The notes below the pieces were generated by a model. The model searched no databases. It saw only the letters and a list, made by a program, of their open reading frames with translations, and had not been told where the DNA came from. This document shows, piece after piece, positions 53,503 through 62,482 of a DNA stretch of 64,000 nt. Every line of letters starts with the position of its first letter. Positions within the stretch are counted from its first letter, which is position 1. The stretch covers positions 1 through 64,000 of the forward strand of contig CAMVDX010000010.1 of NCBI GenBank assembly GCA_947166355.1, written 5' to 3'. Origin of the DNA: an uncultured Treponema sp. Lineage in GTDB: Bacteria > Spirochaetota > Spirochaetia > Treponematales > Treponemataceae. Both the position numbers and the translations under genes were made by a program.

Positions 53503-53583
53503 CAGGTTATGAAGCAGTCTCACGGTAAAGCTAACCCTAAGCAGGCAACAGAACTTCTTAATAAACATCTTGCAGCATTGTAA
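53503..53583 (+). pseudogene. Displaced second copy of the gatB 3' end
   Basis: Twenty-seven codons including the stop read QVMKQSHGKANPKQATELLN, then KHLAAL, against the resident QVMKQSHGKANPKQATELLT...KHLAEL. Sixty-nine of 81 bases match and most differences are synonymous. A 20-base block (53341-53360 and 53530-53549) is identical. The copy has no start codon. Confidence 0.85.
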
Positions 53584-53584
53584 G

Positions 53585-53660
53585 TTGGTTTCGATACACC
53601 GCTAACGCGGCACTCAACCAACGGTGGTTGAGTAGGCCGAAGGCCGTATCGAAACCACCA
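53585..53660. repeat. REP-C palindrome between convergent genes
   Basis: TTGGTTTCGATAC...GTATCGAAACCACC, with CTCAACCA/GGTGGTTGAG inside. It separates the gatB 3' copy from the 3' end of the EAL gene. Confidence 0.85.
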
Positions 53661-55907
53661 TTACGAATGCAGTTTAATAAACTGTACGAAGTCCTGTTCA
53701 GACAGCGGGCGGGAATAGAAGAATCCTTGTGCCTGGTCGCATTCAATTGAGCGCAGAAAATCTCTTTGTGCCTGAGTTTCGACACCTTCAAAAACCGTCT
53801 GCTTATCAAGATTTTTGCTCAAATCAATCAGAATATGAATGAACTTTTCTGATTTTTTATCAATACGCCCTTCTTCATCTGTAGAGGCATCCAGAAATTC
53901 CCGGTCAAACTTTAATACATCAACTGGAATTTTTGTGAGCATATTAAGAGAAGATTCCCCGCTTCCAAAATCATCCATTGCAACTGTAAAGCCTTCTTTA
54001 TGCAGTTTTTCTGTAATATCCTGAAGTGTAGTGTTATCCATTACGGAGCGTTCCAGAATTTCAAGCTGAATAAGATTTGCCGGAATAGAATATTTATTGA
54101 AAATTTCCATAAAGTCGTGCATGAATTTTTCCGGGCGGTTATGATTACGTGACATATTTACAGAAATCGGTACAACCGGCTGTCCCTTTGAAAGTCTGCC
54201 CTGAATGAATTTAAAAACTTCTTCATAAACATAATAGTCAAGCTTTGTGATAAAACCATTGCGTTCAAAAAGCGGAATGAATTTATCTGGTGTTAAAAGG
54301 CCGAACTTCGGACTGTTCCAGCGAACAAGTGCTTCTGCTCCGACAATCTTATCATCTGCAAGCGATATTTTTGGCTGATACATTACAAAAAACTCTTTAT
54401 CATCAAGAGCCTGCTGCATATGGCCTTCTATAAAGCGTTCTTCATTGATTTTTTCCAGAAGCTTGGAGTTATAAATTGAATATTGAGTTAAAAGATTGTC
54501 TTTTATAGTGCTTTTTGCAAAAGAGGCTTGACCTATAAGACTCTGGATTGTAGTTTTTTTAGAATTGTCGCCCGGCATATGAAAGGAAACACCAAATTTT
54601 GGGAAGAACGGAAGTTCATAGTTTTTCAGTTCTTCTGAAAATTCATTTATAACATCCTTAAAAGTAGCCATCGCTTTATGAACAGAAGAAATTTTAATAA
54701 GAACATAAAAGTGATCTGCAAAGCCTCTTCCTATAATTGCATGATAACCGCTTATAAAATTGTTTAAGGCCTTTGAATAATAAAGAATCAGTTTATCAGC
54801 TGCTTCTTCTCCATAATTCTGATTGATGAATTTGAAGCCACGTATATCTGCTTCTATAAGCATGAATTTTGCCTTTGGATAAGTTCTCATCATTTTTGCA
54901 GCTTCTTTTTCAAAACGCTGTCTTGTCCAAAGATTTGTAAGAGGATCATATACAGTAGCAATAATTTGCTTGCGCTGGAAAAAGTCCAGGACTTTTGCTT
55001 CTATAAATACAAGCAAAACAATTATTAAAAATGAAATAATCACAAGCATTAGTTTTTGTCTTTTTTCAGGAGTGTAGATATTTTCAATATCTGTCATAGG
55101 AACTTTTATTGCAAGAGTCCAGCCAGTTTCAGGAATTCTGATTGTCATAAGATACATAAGATTTCCTGCATCATCAATTGTTTTCACAATGGTTGATTTT
55201 TTCTGTGCTATATCATGTGAGCCAGTACCTTTATATTCTTCGTTTTCAGGAGTGTAGGAATGTCCGATAACATCTTTACGCGGGTGAACCATAAAAATAC
55301 CCTGCCTGTCACAAATCATAAAGGAATCTTTTGTTCCAAATTTTATTCCAAGAATTTTTTGGGCAAAACTGTCTGTTTTTACAGAGGCTCCGATTACTCC
55401 TATTAAGCGATTGTTATTATCATAAACTGCTTCTTCAACTGCAAAGGTCATTGCCTTTGTTCCGGGCAAATTTCCTAAATCACTAAAGTAATATTTTTGC
55501 TTTCCCAGTAACCCCGGATGCTTTTGAACATGCATTTTTACTTCAGCACCACTTGATAAAATTGCGTTTCCTTCTAAATCAACAAAATATATTCCAAGAA
55601 ATGAATCATCCATTCTGTAAGAGTATTTATGGAAGAAATCTTTTATAACTTCTTTGTTACCTTCGTTAAAAAATTCATCTGCATAAAAAGCATGCAATGA
55701 GCTCCTGTAGCTTGCAAGCTGAAGAGATACGATTTTCTGATAACCTTCTATTGTTTTTTCGAGACTTTCAAAATACTGTGATTCTGCTTTTTTTAAGAAA
55801 TGATTAGTAAAAAGACTGGAAAGAGTAAGCACAATAAGCATGAATACAGAGGCTACAAGCAGTGTTGAGATTATTTTTGCTTTTTCGGGCGAAATTGATT
55901 TTTTCAC
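53661..55907 (-). CDS. Membrane sensor with Cache-like domain, degenerate GGDEF and EAL phosphodiesterase domain
   Basis: A 748-residue protein from GTG 55907 preceded by AAAAGGG. A transmembrane helix near 12-32 and another near 283-303 enclose a periplasmic double-Cache-type domain (FLGIYFVDLEGNAILSSG; DRQGIFMVHPRKDVIG; ETGWTLAIKVPM). A GGDEF fold (YDPLTNLWTRQRFEKE) has lost its signature (GRGFADHF). The EAL domain has GAEALVRWNSPKFG, VSVNMSRNH-like PISVNMSRNH, LEILERS, DDFGSGESS and KFDREFL. It is probably a ligand-responsive cyclic-di-GMP phosphodiesterase. It ends beside a REP-C element. Confidence 0.9.
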   Translation of the reverse strand: MKKSISPEKAKIISTLLVASVFMLIVLTLSSLFTNHFLKKAESQYFESLEKTIEGYQKIVSLQLASYRSSLHAFYADEFFNEGNKEVIKDFFHKYSYRMDDSFLGIYFVDLEGNAILSSGAEVKMHVQKHPGLLGKQKYYFSDLGNLPGTKAMTFAVEEAVYDNNNRLIGVIGASVKTDSFAQKILGIKFGTKDSFMICDRQGIFMVHPRKDVIGHSYTPENEEYKGTGSHDIAQKKSTIVKTIDDAGNLMYLMTIRIPETGWTLAIKVPMTDIENIYTPEKRQKLMLVIISFLIIVLLVFIEAKVLDFFQRKQIIATVYDPLTNLWTRQRFEKEAAKMMRTYPKAKFMLIEADIRGFKFINQNYGEEAADKLILYYSKALNNFISGYHAIIGRGFADHFYVLIKISSVHKAMATFKDVINEFSEELKNYELPFFPKFGVSFHMPGDNSKKTTIQSLIGQASFAKSTIKDNLLTQYSIYNSKLLEKINEERFIEGHMQQALDDKEFFVMYQPKISLADDKIVGAEALVRWNSPKFGLLTPDKFIPLFERNGFITKLDYYVYEEVFKFIQGRLSKGQPVVPISVNMSRNHNRPEKFMHDFMEIFNKYSIPANLIQLEILERSVMDNTTLQDITEKLHKEGFTVAMDDFGSGESSLNMLTKIPVDVLKFDREFLDASTDEEGRIDKKSEKFIHILIDLSKNLDKQTVFEGVETQAQRDFLRSIECDQAQGFFYSRPLSEQDFVQFIKLHS

Positions 55908-56124
55908 TAAACCCTTTTCCGAATATTAAGATTTCCTTCCACCATTTAAAATCATAGCACAGTTTTAAATAAAGTCAAAAGAATATTTTTTTATATTATA
56001 GAAAAGATTGTATGTCTGCTAAAAAGGAATTGAGATGAAGAACTGCTCAAATATGCTTTATAAATGGCAATAAAGTTATGAAAAAATGGAATAAATATGC
56101 AGAAGAACTTGTTTTTAACTTTAA

Positions 56125-56157
56125 GAAAACGTTGTAGTTGACAATGAAAACGTTTTC
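56125..56157. promoter_or_regulatory. Two LacI-family-type operators upstream of the sugar importer
   Basis: GAAAACGTTGTAG (56125-56137) and the perfect palindrome GAAAACGTTTTC (56146-56157) are centred 21 bases apart, two helical turns. The central CG in AACGTT is typical for LacI/GalR-family sites. The same half is repeated at 59771 before the phosphorylase. They lie about 70 bases upstream of the -35. Confidence 0.7.
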
Positions 56158-56225
56158 GCTTGAAAAAAAATGAAAAGTTAAACGATTAACTTGCTCAAAT
56201 TTCACTGAAATTTGATATTTTTATT

Positions 56226-56254
56226 TTGCAAATTCAATGTATTTGAGTTACAAT
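56226..56254 (+). promoter_or_regulatory. Promoter of the sugar importer operon
   Basis: TTGCAA (56226-56231), a 17-base spacer and TACAAT (56249-56254), about 56 bases before ATG 56311, whose ribosome site is GAGGAAAGG. Confidence 0.65.
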
Positions 56255-56310
56255 AATATTTGTTAGGGTGTATGCCCTATTAAAAAAAAACTTTACAAGA
56301 GGAAAGGAAA

Positions 56311-57636
56311 ATGAAAAAAATTCTTTCAGTTATTTGTGGCCTCGCAGTAGCAACTTCTTTGTTCGCTGCAAAGGCAAAGGCACCTGTAACAATCAATCTT
56401 TGGGCGTTTACAGATGAAATTCCAGGAATGGTTGAGAAGTGGAATGCTAATCATCCAGAAGTAAAAATTAATACTACTATCGTTGCTACAACAAACGGTG
56501 AGTATCAGCCAGCACTTAACACTGCTCTTATGAACGGTGAAGTTGATATCTATGCTGCTGAAGCTGCATTCATCTTGAAGTATGCTAAGGGCGATATGTC
56601 TGACTATGCTGCTTCATACAAAGATCTTGGTATCAAGATTGACAAGGCAATCAAAGATGCTGATATCGCTTCTTATACAGTAGATATCGGTAAGAACCCT
56701 AAGGGACAGGTTGTAGGTCTTGGCTATCAGGCTACTGGTGGATGTTTCATCTATCGCCGCTCAATTGCTAAGAAAGTATTCGGTTCAGATGATCCAAAAA
56801 CTGTACAGGCTGCTATCGGTGGTGGTTCACAGTCTTGGACAAAGTTCTGGCAGGCTGCTCAGAAATTGGCTGACAATGGTGTAGCAATCGTATCTGGTGA
56901 CGGTGATATCTGGCACGCATATGAGAACTCTTCAGACAAGGGTTGGATTGTAGACGACAAGCTCTACATCGATCCAAAACGTGAAGCTTTCCTTGACGCT
57001 TCTAAACAGCTTACAGACAAGGGTTGGTCAAACGGTACACAGGACTGGACAGAAGCTTGGTATGCTGATATGCAGGGTAAGGGTCCAAAGCCAGTATTTG
57101 GTTTCTTCGGACCAGCTTGGCTCATCAACTACGTAATGGCTGGAAACTCAGGTGGATCTAAAGTAGGTGAAGGTACATACGGTGACTGGGCTGTTTGTAA
57201 CTCTCCAATCGGATTCTTCTGGGGTGGTACATGGGTACTCGCTTCTAAGAACGCTGCAAAAGACAAGAACAAGAAAGCTATCGTAAAAGAAATCATCGAG
57301 TGGATCACACTTGATACATCAAACGATGGTCTTCTTTACAAGTGGGCTAACGGTACTTTGAATGGCGAAGGCGGAACAAAAGATACAGTTTCTTCTGGAG
57401 TTGTAATGAAGAAGTCTAACGGTACTCTTGACTTCCTCGGTGGTCAGAACATGTTCGACTACTTCGTACCTGCTGGAGCTTATGCTAACGGTAAGAACCT
57501 CACACAGTATGATGAGGAAATCAACCAGATTTGGCGTGACCAGGTTCGTGCTTATGCTAACGGACAGAAGTCAAAAGCTGATGCAATCAAAGACTTCAAG
57601 CAGACTGTAGCTGACAAAGTTGGTGTTGACCTCTAA
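56311..57636 (+). CDS. Sugar ABC transporter substrate-binding protein (family 1)
   Basis: A 441-residue periplasmic sugar-binding protein. The signal peptide is MKKILSVICGLAVATSLFAA. The mature start (VTINLWAFTDEIPGMVEKWNANHPEVKINTTIV) is the classic family 1 opening. Trp residues are plentiful (SWTKFWQAAQ, DWTEAWYADMQG), as expected for stacking on a di- or oligosaccharide. Codon use is that of a highly expressed gene. A hairpin and a REP-B between it and the permease genes probably lower permease output. The phosphorylase downstream suggests cellobiose or short cello-oligosaccharides as ligand, which is inference. Confidence 0.9.
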   Translation: MKKILSVICGLAVATSLFAAKAKAPVTINLWAFTDEIPGMVEKWNANHPEVKINTTIVATTNGEYQPALNTALMNGEVDIYAAEAAFILKYAKGDMSDYAASYKDLGIKIDKAIKDADIASYTVDIGKNPKGQVVGLGYQATGGCFIYRRSIAKKVFGSDDPKTVQAAIGGGSQSWTKFWQAAQKLADNGVAIVSGDGDIWHAYENSSDKGWIVDDKLYIDPKREAFLDASKQLTDKGWSNGTQDWTEAWYADMQGKGPKPVFGFFGPAWLINYVMAGNSGGSKVGEGTYGDWAVCNSPIGFFWGGTWVLASKNAAKDKNKKAIVKEIIEWITLDTSNDGLLYKWANGTLNGEGGTKDTVSSGVVMKKSNGTLDFLGGQNMFDYFVPAGAYANGKNLTQYDEEINQIWRDQVRAYANGQKSKADAIKDFKQTVADKVGVDL

Positions 57637-57662
57637 TAGTCGGTAAACTAACTGCATAAAAT

Positions 57663-57690
57663 ATTAGGGCTGTCGAAAGGCAGCCCTAAT
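57663..57690 (+). terminator. Hairpin between binding protein and permease genes
   Basis: ATTAGGGCTG and CAGCCCTAAT form a perfect ten-base stem with a TCGAAAGG loop, followed by only TTTG. Probably a partial terminator or mRNA-stabilising stem that keeps the binding protein in excess. Confidence 0.65.
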
Positions 57691-57712
57691 TTGTACAATG
57701 ACAATTAAGTTT

Positions 57713-57738
57713 GTCATTGTCCGGCTTACCGGACAATC
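57713..57738. repeat. REP-B palindrome inside the importer operon
   Basis: GTCATTGTCCGG-CTTA-CCGGACAATC: nine perfectly paired bases around a four-base loop, between the binding-protein and permease genes. Confidence 0.85.
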
Positions 57739-57794
57739 TAAAAAAGTACGGAATTTCTGATTATTTAATTAATTTATATTTGGGGTGTCCACTT

Positions 57795-58799
57795 ATGGGA
57801 AAAAATGCCATTAAGGAAAGAAAACATAGTATCAGTTATGCTAGATATGGCTACTTCTTCTGCATTCCTTTTGTTATTGCATACTTAATCTTTTCTTTTT
57901 ATCCAACATTATATACAATGATTATTGGTTTTACAGACCTTAGAGGTGCGGGAAAAACAACCTGGCATTTCTTGAAGGGTAGTAAATTTTTTGAAAATTA
58001 CAAAGCTATTTTGACAATGCCTACATTCCATATTGCATTGAGAAATACTGTAAAAATCTGGCTTTGTAACTTTATTCCACAGATGATTATGGCACTTTTG
58101 CTTTCTGCCTGGTTTACTAACCGCCGTGTTAAGATTCCTGGAGAGGGAGCATTTAAAGTACTTTTCTATATGCCAAACATTATTACAGCTGCTACAGTTG
58201 CAATTTTGTTCGGAACTCTTTTTGGTTATCCAATGGGACCTGTAAACGACTTGCTTACACGTTTCCATATTATCGATAAACCATTCTATTTCTTGAACAA
58301 CAGAAAGGCTGCTCAGACTATTATCATATTTATCCAGACCTGGCAGTGGTATGGTTATACAATGATTATTCTTATTTCTGGTGTTCTTGGTATTGACCCT
58401 GAAATCTTCGAAGCTGCTGACATTGATGGTGCAAACGGTTGGACTGTATTCTGGAAGATTACTATTCCAAGTATCAAAACTATCCTCCTGTTCACACTCG
58501 TAACTTCACTTATCGGTGGTTTGAATATGTTCGATATTCCAAACCTTTTTGTTCCTAATAGTGGTCCTGATAACGCAACTCTTACAACAAGCGTTCTTAT
58601 CAATGCAATGGCATTCAAGGGTAGTTACAGATATAACCGTGCTTCTGCCCTCAGTATGATTATGTTTATCATCATCGTAATTTGTTCTGCAATTATGTTC
58701 TACGCATTACGCGATAAAGATGAAGCAAGAATCAGAAAAGCTAAAAAGCAGCAGATTAAGGCCGCAAAACAGGCAGCTAAAGGAGTTGTAAATGAGTAG
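57795..58799 (+). CDS. Sugar ABC transporter permease 1 (MalF-like)
   Basis: A 334-residue protein from ATG 57795 (TGGGGTG upstream); a longer in-frame reading begins in the REP-B and is not supported. About six helices are seen, starting YGYFFCIPFVIAYLIFSFYP. The coupling loop is EIFEAADIDGANGWTVFWKITIPSIK, the EAA motif of MalF-type permeases. A basic Lys/Ala-rich C-terminal tail follows. It overlaps the second permease gene by eight bases. Confidence 0.92.
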   Translation: MGKNAIKERKHSISYARYGYFFCIPFVIAYLIFSFYPTLYTMIIGFTDLRGAGKTTWHFLKGSKFFENYKAILTMPTFHIALRNTVKIWLCNFIPQMIMALLLSAWFTNRRVKIPGEGAFKVLFYMPNIITAATVAILFGTLFGYPMGPVNDLLTRFHIIDKPFYFLNNRKAAQTIIIFIQTWQWYGYTMIILISGVLGIDPEIFEAADIDGANGWTVFWKITIPSIKTILLFTLVTSLIGGLNMFDIPNLFVPNSGPDNATLTTSVLINAMAFKGSYRYNRASALSMIMFIIIVICSAIMFYALRDKDEARIRKAKKQQIKAAKQAAKGVVNE

Positions 58800-59637
58800 T
58801 CAGAATAGAAATATGCCAATCTTTAAGATTTTGGTATTAGTAATTTGTGTATTTCTTGCTATTTTGAGCTTGTTCCCGTTTGTTGTAATGATTATAAACT
58901 CAACCCGTTCAACAACTCAGATTCAGCAGCATGCAGTATCTTTGATTCCTTCTAAGTATTTTCTTAACAATATTAGAATTCTTACAGGAAAGTCATTTAA
59001 TCCTGCAAAGGGTTTTATGAACTCAATTATCATTTCAGTTGGTGTTTGTGTTTGTTCTTTGTACTTCTCTACAATGACAGCTTATGCTCTTGTAATGTAT
59101 GAATGGAAGCTCAAGAATGTATTCTTTGGTTTTATTATGGGTATTATGATGATTCCTGCAACTGTAACTATCATTGGATTCTTCCAGATGGTTTACAAGG
59201 TTCACATGACTAACCATTTAATAACCTTGATTTTACCGGCAATAGCCTCCCCAAGTATGGTCTTCTTTATGCGTCAGTATATGAAGCCTGCTGTTTCAGT
59301 TTCTCTTGTTGAATCTGCACGTATTGATGGTTCAAAAGAATTCTGGACATACAACGTGATTGTACTTCCAATCATGAAGCCGGCTATTGCTACTCAGGCA
59401 ATCTTTACCTTCGTAACAAGCTGGAATGATTTGTTCCGTCCATCTGTAATTCTTACAAGTCAGAGCAAGTATACATTGCCAATTATGGTATCTCTCCTTA
59501 ATGGTGATATTTACAAGCGCGAACATGGTGCTATTTACGTTGGTCTTACCCTTACAGCTTTGCCACTGATTATCGTGTACTTTATTCTTGCTAAGTACAT
59601 TGTAGCCGGTGTTGCACTTGGTTCTGTAAAAGGTTAA
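58792..59637 (+). CDS. Sugar ABC transporter permease 2 (MalG-like)
   Basis: A 281-residue partner permease with six helices and EAA loop SLVESARIDGSKEFWTYNVIVLPIMKP. The first residues include the usual LSLFPFVVMIINSTRSTTQI. GGAG lies in the 3' end of permease 1. No ATPase gene follows, so the importer probably relies on a shared MsmK/MalK-type ATPase encoded elsewhere, as in other Firmicutes and spirochaetes. Confidence 0.92.
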   Translation: MSSQNRNMPIFKILVLVICVFLAILSLFPFVVMIINSTRSTTQIQQHAVSLIPSKYFLNNIRILTGKSFNPAKGFMNSIIISVGVCVCSLYFSTMTAYALVMYEWKLKNVFFGFIMGIMMIPATVTIIGFFQMVYKVHMTNHLITLILPAIASPSMVFFMRQYMKPAVSVSLVESARIDGSKEFWTYNVIVLPIMKPAIATQAIFTFVTSWNDLFRPSVILTSQSKYTLPIMVSLLNGDIYKREHGAIYVGLTLTALPLIIVYFILAKYIVAGVALGSVKG

Positions 59638-59655
59638 TTCTTTAATTAGAAATTC

Positions 59656-59694
59656 AAAAAGGCTGTCGGACTTATGTCTGGCAGCCTTTTTTTT
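59656..59694 (+). terminator. Terminator of the importer operon
   Basis: AAAAAGGCTG and CAGCCTTTTT arms with an inner CGGAC/GTCTG stem, and an eight-T run; strong Rho-independent layout. Confidence 0.88.
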
Positions 59695-59770
59695 GTCCTG
59701 TTCAATATTAATATAGTGTAAATCCTTTATGGACTTATGGACAATCATAGGATAAACTTCTTATATTATA

Positions 59771-59797
59771 GAAAACGTTGTCGTAAAATAATACGAC
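59771..59797. promoter_or_regulatory. LacI-type operator and hairpin upstream of the phosphorylase
   Basis: GAAAACGTTGTCG (59771-59783) matches the two operators before the importer. It directly follows an AT-rich -10-like TATATT (59762-59767; TGGACA 18 bases before it), a position fitting repression. GTCGTA-AAATAA-TACGAC (59780-59797) then forms a perfect inverted repeat at the expected start of the transcript. Confidence 0.65.
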
Positions 59798-59827
59798 ATA
59801 GGCTATAGGTAAGCCGAGGAAGGATTA

Positions 59828-62254
59828 ATGAAATACGGTTATTTTGATGATGACAAGGCGGAATATGTTATTACCCGCCCGGATACTCCGACATCCTGGA
59901 GTAATTATCTTGGTTCTACAGTTTACGGAGCTGTAATAACCAACAATGCCGGTGGCTATGGCTTTTACAAGTCTGGCGCACAGGGACGCTTTATGCGTTT
60001 ACGTTTTAATTCCATTCCTATGGATCAGCCGGGCCGTTATTTTTACCTTCGCGATCAGGATGATGGAGATTTCTGGTCTGCTTCATGGCAGCCGGTTGGA
60101 AAACCTCTTGATCAGTATAAGAGTGAATGCCGTCATGGTACTGCGTATACAATAATTACTTCTGAATACAAGGGCATTAAGAGTGAAACAAAATATTATG
60201 TTCCTCTCGGACAGAACTTTGAATACTGGCGCCTTAAGGTAACAAATACATCTGACAAAAAACGTAAAATCCGCGTATTCTCATACTGTGAATTTACTAA
60301 TCAGTGGAATACAACTCAGGATCAGGTAAATCTTCAGTATTCTCTCTTTATTGTAAAAGGACAGAAAGTAGGGGATAACCTTCTTCGATATTCTATTCAG
60401 GATAATCTTTACATTCAGCACCCCGAATATGAGGTTGGCGGCGCTTATATGAGCGAGTGGGTTGCTCTTATTGGTACTCCTATGACAGGTTTTGATACAA
60501 GCCGCGAAGCCTTTATTGGAACTTACGGTTCGTATGAACATCCTAAGGCTGTAGTTGACGGTGCATGTACTAACTCAGAAGCCTTTGGTGATAACTCTTG
60601 TGGTACTGTTCAGGGCGATTTGGAACTTGAACCTGGCGAGACTAAAGAAATCATGCTGATGCTCGGTATTGATGATGCACTTGCTGTTGGTCAGAAGATT
60701 GTAAATGAGTTCGGTAATTTTAAGAAAGCTGATGAAGAATTTGAAAAGCTTGTTGCAGCATGGCATGCAAAGCTTGGTTCTTATAAAGCAATAACTCCAG
60801 ATGAAGATATTAACCATACTGTAAATGTATGGGGACTTTATAACTGTTTGATTACATTTGCCTGGAGCCGAGCTGCTTCTCTTGTTTACAATGGAGAGCG
60901 TGATGGTCTTGGTTACCGTGACTCTGTTCAGGATATTCTTGGTGTATCTGCTGCAATTCCGGAAGAAGCAGAAGAGCGCCTTGTTCGTATGATTTCTGGC
61001 CAGTGCCAGAATGGTGGTGCTGTTCCTGTAATTTCTAAGGATTTTAATGCAGGCCACGAAAAGGCTCCAAAGCCGGAAGAGTTCCGTTCTGACGACTGTG
61101 AATGGTTCTTTAACGCAGTTCCTTGCTATGTAGCCGAAAGCGGAAATTTTGACTTCTATAATAAAGTTGTTCCATATGCTGATGGCGGAGAAGCTACTGT
61201 TTATGGACACCTTAAGCGTGCACTTGAATTCAACCTTGAGAGAATGGGAAAAGATGGACTTCCTTGCGGCTTGCTTGCCGACTGGAACGACTGTCTTAAA
61301 CTCGGCTACCACGGTGAATCTCTCTTCGTAGCCTTCCAGCTGCGCCTTGGTCTTACAACTTATGCTGACATAAGCGAACGTCTTGGAAAGAAAGATGAAG
61401 CTGCATGGGCTTTGAAGGAACGCGATACTCTTGATGCAAATATTCAGAAGAAGTGCTGGGACGGCAAGTGGTTTATCTGGGCTGTAGGCGAGGATGGAAC
61501 TGTTTACGGAACTCAGTCTATCGAAGAAGGTCAGATTTACTTTAATACTCAGGTTTGGGCTGTTATGTCTAGCGCCGCTACAGCTGAGCAGGCCCGCATT
61601 TGTATGGAATCTGTAAAGGAAAAGCTTGCTACTCCTTATGGTCTTATGCTTTGTGCTCCTCCATTTGTAAAGACAAGAAGTGATATTATGTCTTCTGTAG
61701 TATTCCTTCCTGGTATCAAGGAAAATGCAGGTATCTTCAACCATACTCAGGGCTGGGGTGTAATTGCAGAAACTATGCTTGGAAACGGTGACCGTGCTTA
61801 TGAGTACTGCAAGGCTTCTATTCCAGCTGCTTATAACGACAAGGCAGAAATCCGCCAGAGTGAGCCTTATGTAGTTGGTCAGACAACTTATTCTACATTC
61901 TCTAAGCGTCCTGGTAATACAAGAACTTCATGGCTTTCAGGGGCTGGAACCTGGTCTTACTATGCAATTACTCAGTATATGCTTGGTATTAAACCTCAGT
62001 ATGACGGACTTTTGATTGATCCGTGTATCAAACACGACTGGGACGGCTACACTGTAGAGCGCCGCTGGAGAAAGATGAATCTTCACATCGAAGTAAAGAA
62101 TCCTCAGCACGTTTGCAAAGGTGTTGAGTACATCGAAGTAGATGGAAAGCGCATTGATGCTGCTGTAATTCCTGTAGATATGCTCCACGATGGTTCTGTA
62201 ATCGTTGCTCATATGGGAGCGGATGCTAAGTCGGTACCAATTGAAAGAGTGTAA
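59828..62254 (+). CDS. Cellobiose phosphorylase (glycoside hydrolase family 94)
   Basis: Splits cellobiose with phosphate to glucose 1-phosphate and glucose in the cytoplasm, saving ATP. At 808 residues it has the full length of the family. The N-terminal beta-sandwich begins MKYGYFDDDKAEYVITRPDTPTSWSNYLG. The (alpha/alpha)6 barrel contains YRDSVQDILGV, and the DWNDCLKLG stretch (from D485) holds the general acid. WFNAVPCY and HTQGWGVIAETM follow. No signal peptide is present. AGGAAGG precedes ATG. The shared operator with the importer indicates joint control. Cellobiose specificity versus that of close GH94 relatives (cellodextrin, chitobiose) is likely, not proven. Confidence 0.93.
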   Translation: MKYGYFDDDKAEYVITRPDTPTSWSNYLGSTVYGAVITNNAGGYGFYKSGAQGRFMRLRFNSIPMDQPGRYFYLRDQDDGDFWSASWQPVGKPLDQYKSECRHGTAYTIITSEYKGIKSETKYYVPLGQNFEYWRLKVTNTSDKKRKIRVFSYCEFTNQWNTTQDQVNLQYSLFIVKGQKVGDNLLRYSIQDNLYIQHPEYEVGGAYMSEWVALIGTPMTGFDTSREAFIGTYGSYEHPKAVVDGACTNSEAFGDNSCGTVQGDLELEPGETKEIMLMLGIDDALAVGQKIVNEFGNFKKADEEFEKLVAAWHAKLGSYKAITPDEDINHTVNVWGLYNCLITFAWSRAASLVYNGERDGLGYRDSVQDILGVSAAIPEEAEERLVRMISGQCQNGGAVPVISKDFNAGHEKAPKPEEFRSDDCEWFFNAVPCYVAESGNFDFYNKVVPYADGGEATVYGHLKRALEFNLERMGKDGLPCGLLADWNDCLKLGYHGESLFVAFQLRLGLTTYADISERLGKKDEAAWALKERDTLDANIQKKCWDGKWFIWAVGEDGTVYGTQSIEEGQIYFNTQVWAVMSSAATAEQARICMESVKEKLATPYGLMLCAPPFVKTRSDIMSSVVFLPGIKENAGIFNHTQGWGVIAETMLGNGDRAYEYCKASIPAAYNDKAEIRQSEPYVVGQTTYSTFSKRPGNTRTSWLSGAGTWSYYAITQYMLGIKPQYDGLLIDPCIKHDWDGYTVERRWRKMNLHIEVKNPQHVCKGVEYIEVDGKRIDAAVIPVDMLHDGSVIVAHMGADAKSVPIERV

Positions 62255-62260
62255 ATAAAG

Positions 62261-62412
62261 ATTGTCGGGTTAAGCCCGACAATGACTATGCAAACATGTC
62301 ATTCCCGTGCTTGACACGGGAGTCTTTGTTTAGCAGCCCTCCGGGGCTGTTTTTTTGTCATCCTCGGACTTGCTCCGAATAATATTGTCATATTCGGGCT
62401 TGACCCGAATAT
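62261..62412. repeat. REP-B cluster
   Basis: Four REP-B-like units: ATTGTCGGG...CCCGACAAT (62261-62283), GTCATTCCCGTG...CACGGGAGTC (62299-62323), GTCATCCTCGG...CCGAATAAT, and GTCATATTCGGGC...CCCGAATATC. A separate terminator sits among them. There is no gene in this gap. Confidence 0.75.
62334..62356 (+). terminator. Terminator after the phosphorylase
   Basis: CAGCCC and GGGCTG arms around a short loop, then a seven-T run. Confidence 0.88.
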
Positions 62413-62482
62413 CTTGAATTGACAAAGATATGTGTGGGTGAATAATATAAAATATACTTTTCAAAACAATGGGGTTTCTTCT

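Larger units (their letters stand above)
55908..56310. promoter_or_regulatory. Regulatory intergenic region between EAL gene and sugar importer
   Basis: About 400 bases without a supported gene. It holds two LacI-family-like operators (56125-56157), a promoter (56226-56254) and a leader of about 50 bases. A 19-codon open frame with ATG 56078 and stop at 56137 (MKKWNKYAEELVFNFKKTL) overlaps the first operator. It has no ribosome site and looks like either a chance frame or a gene remnant. Confidence 0.6.

Noticed and set aside
57711..57794. N-terminal extension of the sugar permease
   Set aside because: It would be translated from the REP-B palindrome; ATG 57795 gives a usual permease N-terminus.
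60575..61744. 389-codon open frame on - opposite cellobiose phosphorylase
   Set aside because: Antisense to a certain GH94 gene, with composition explained by its codon use.
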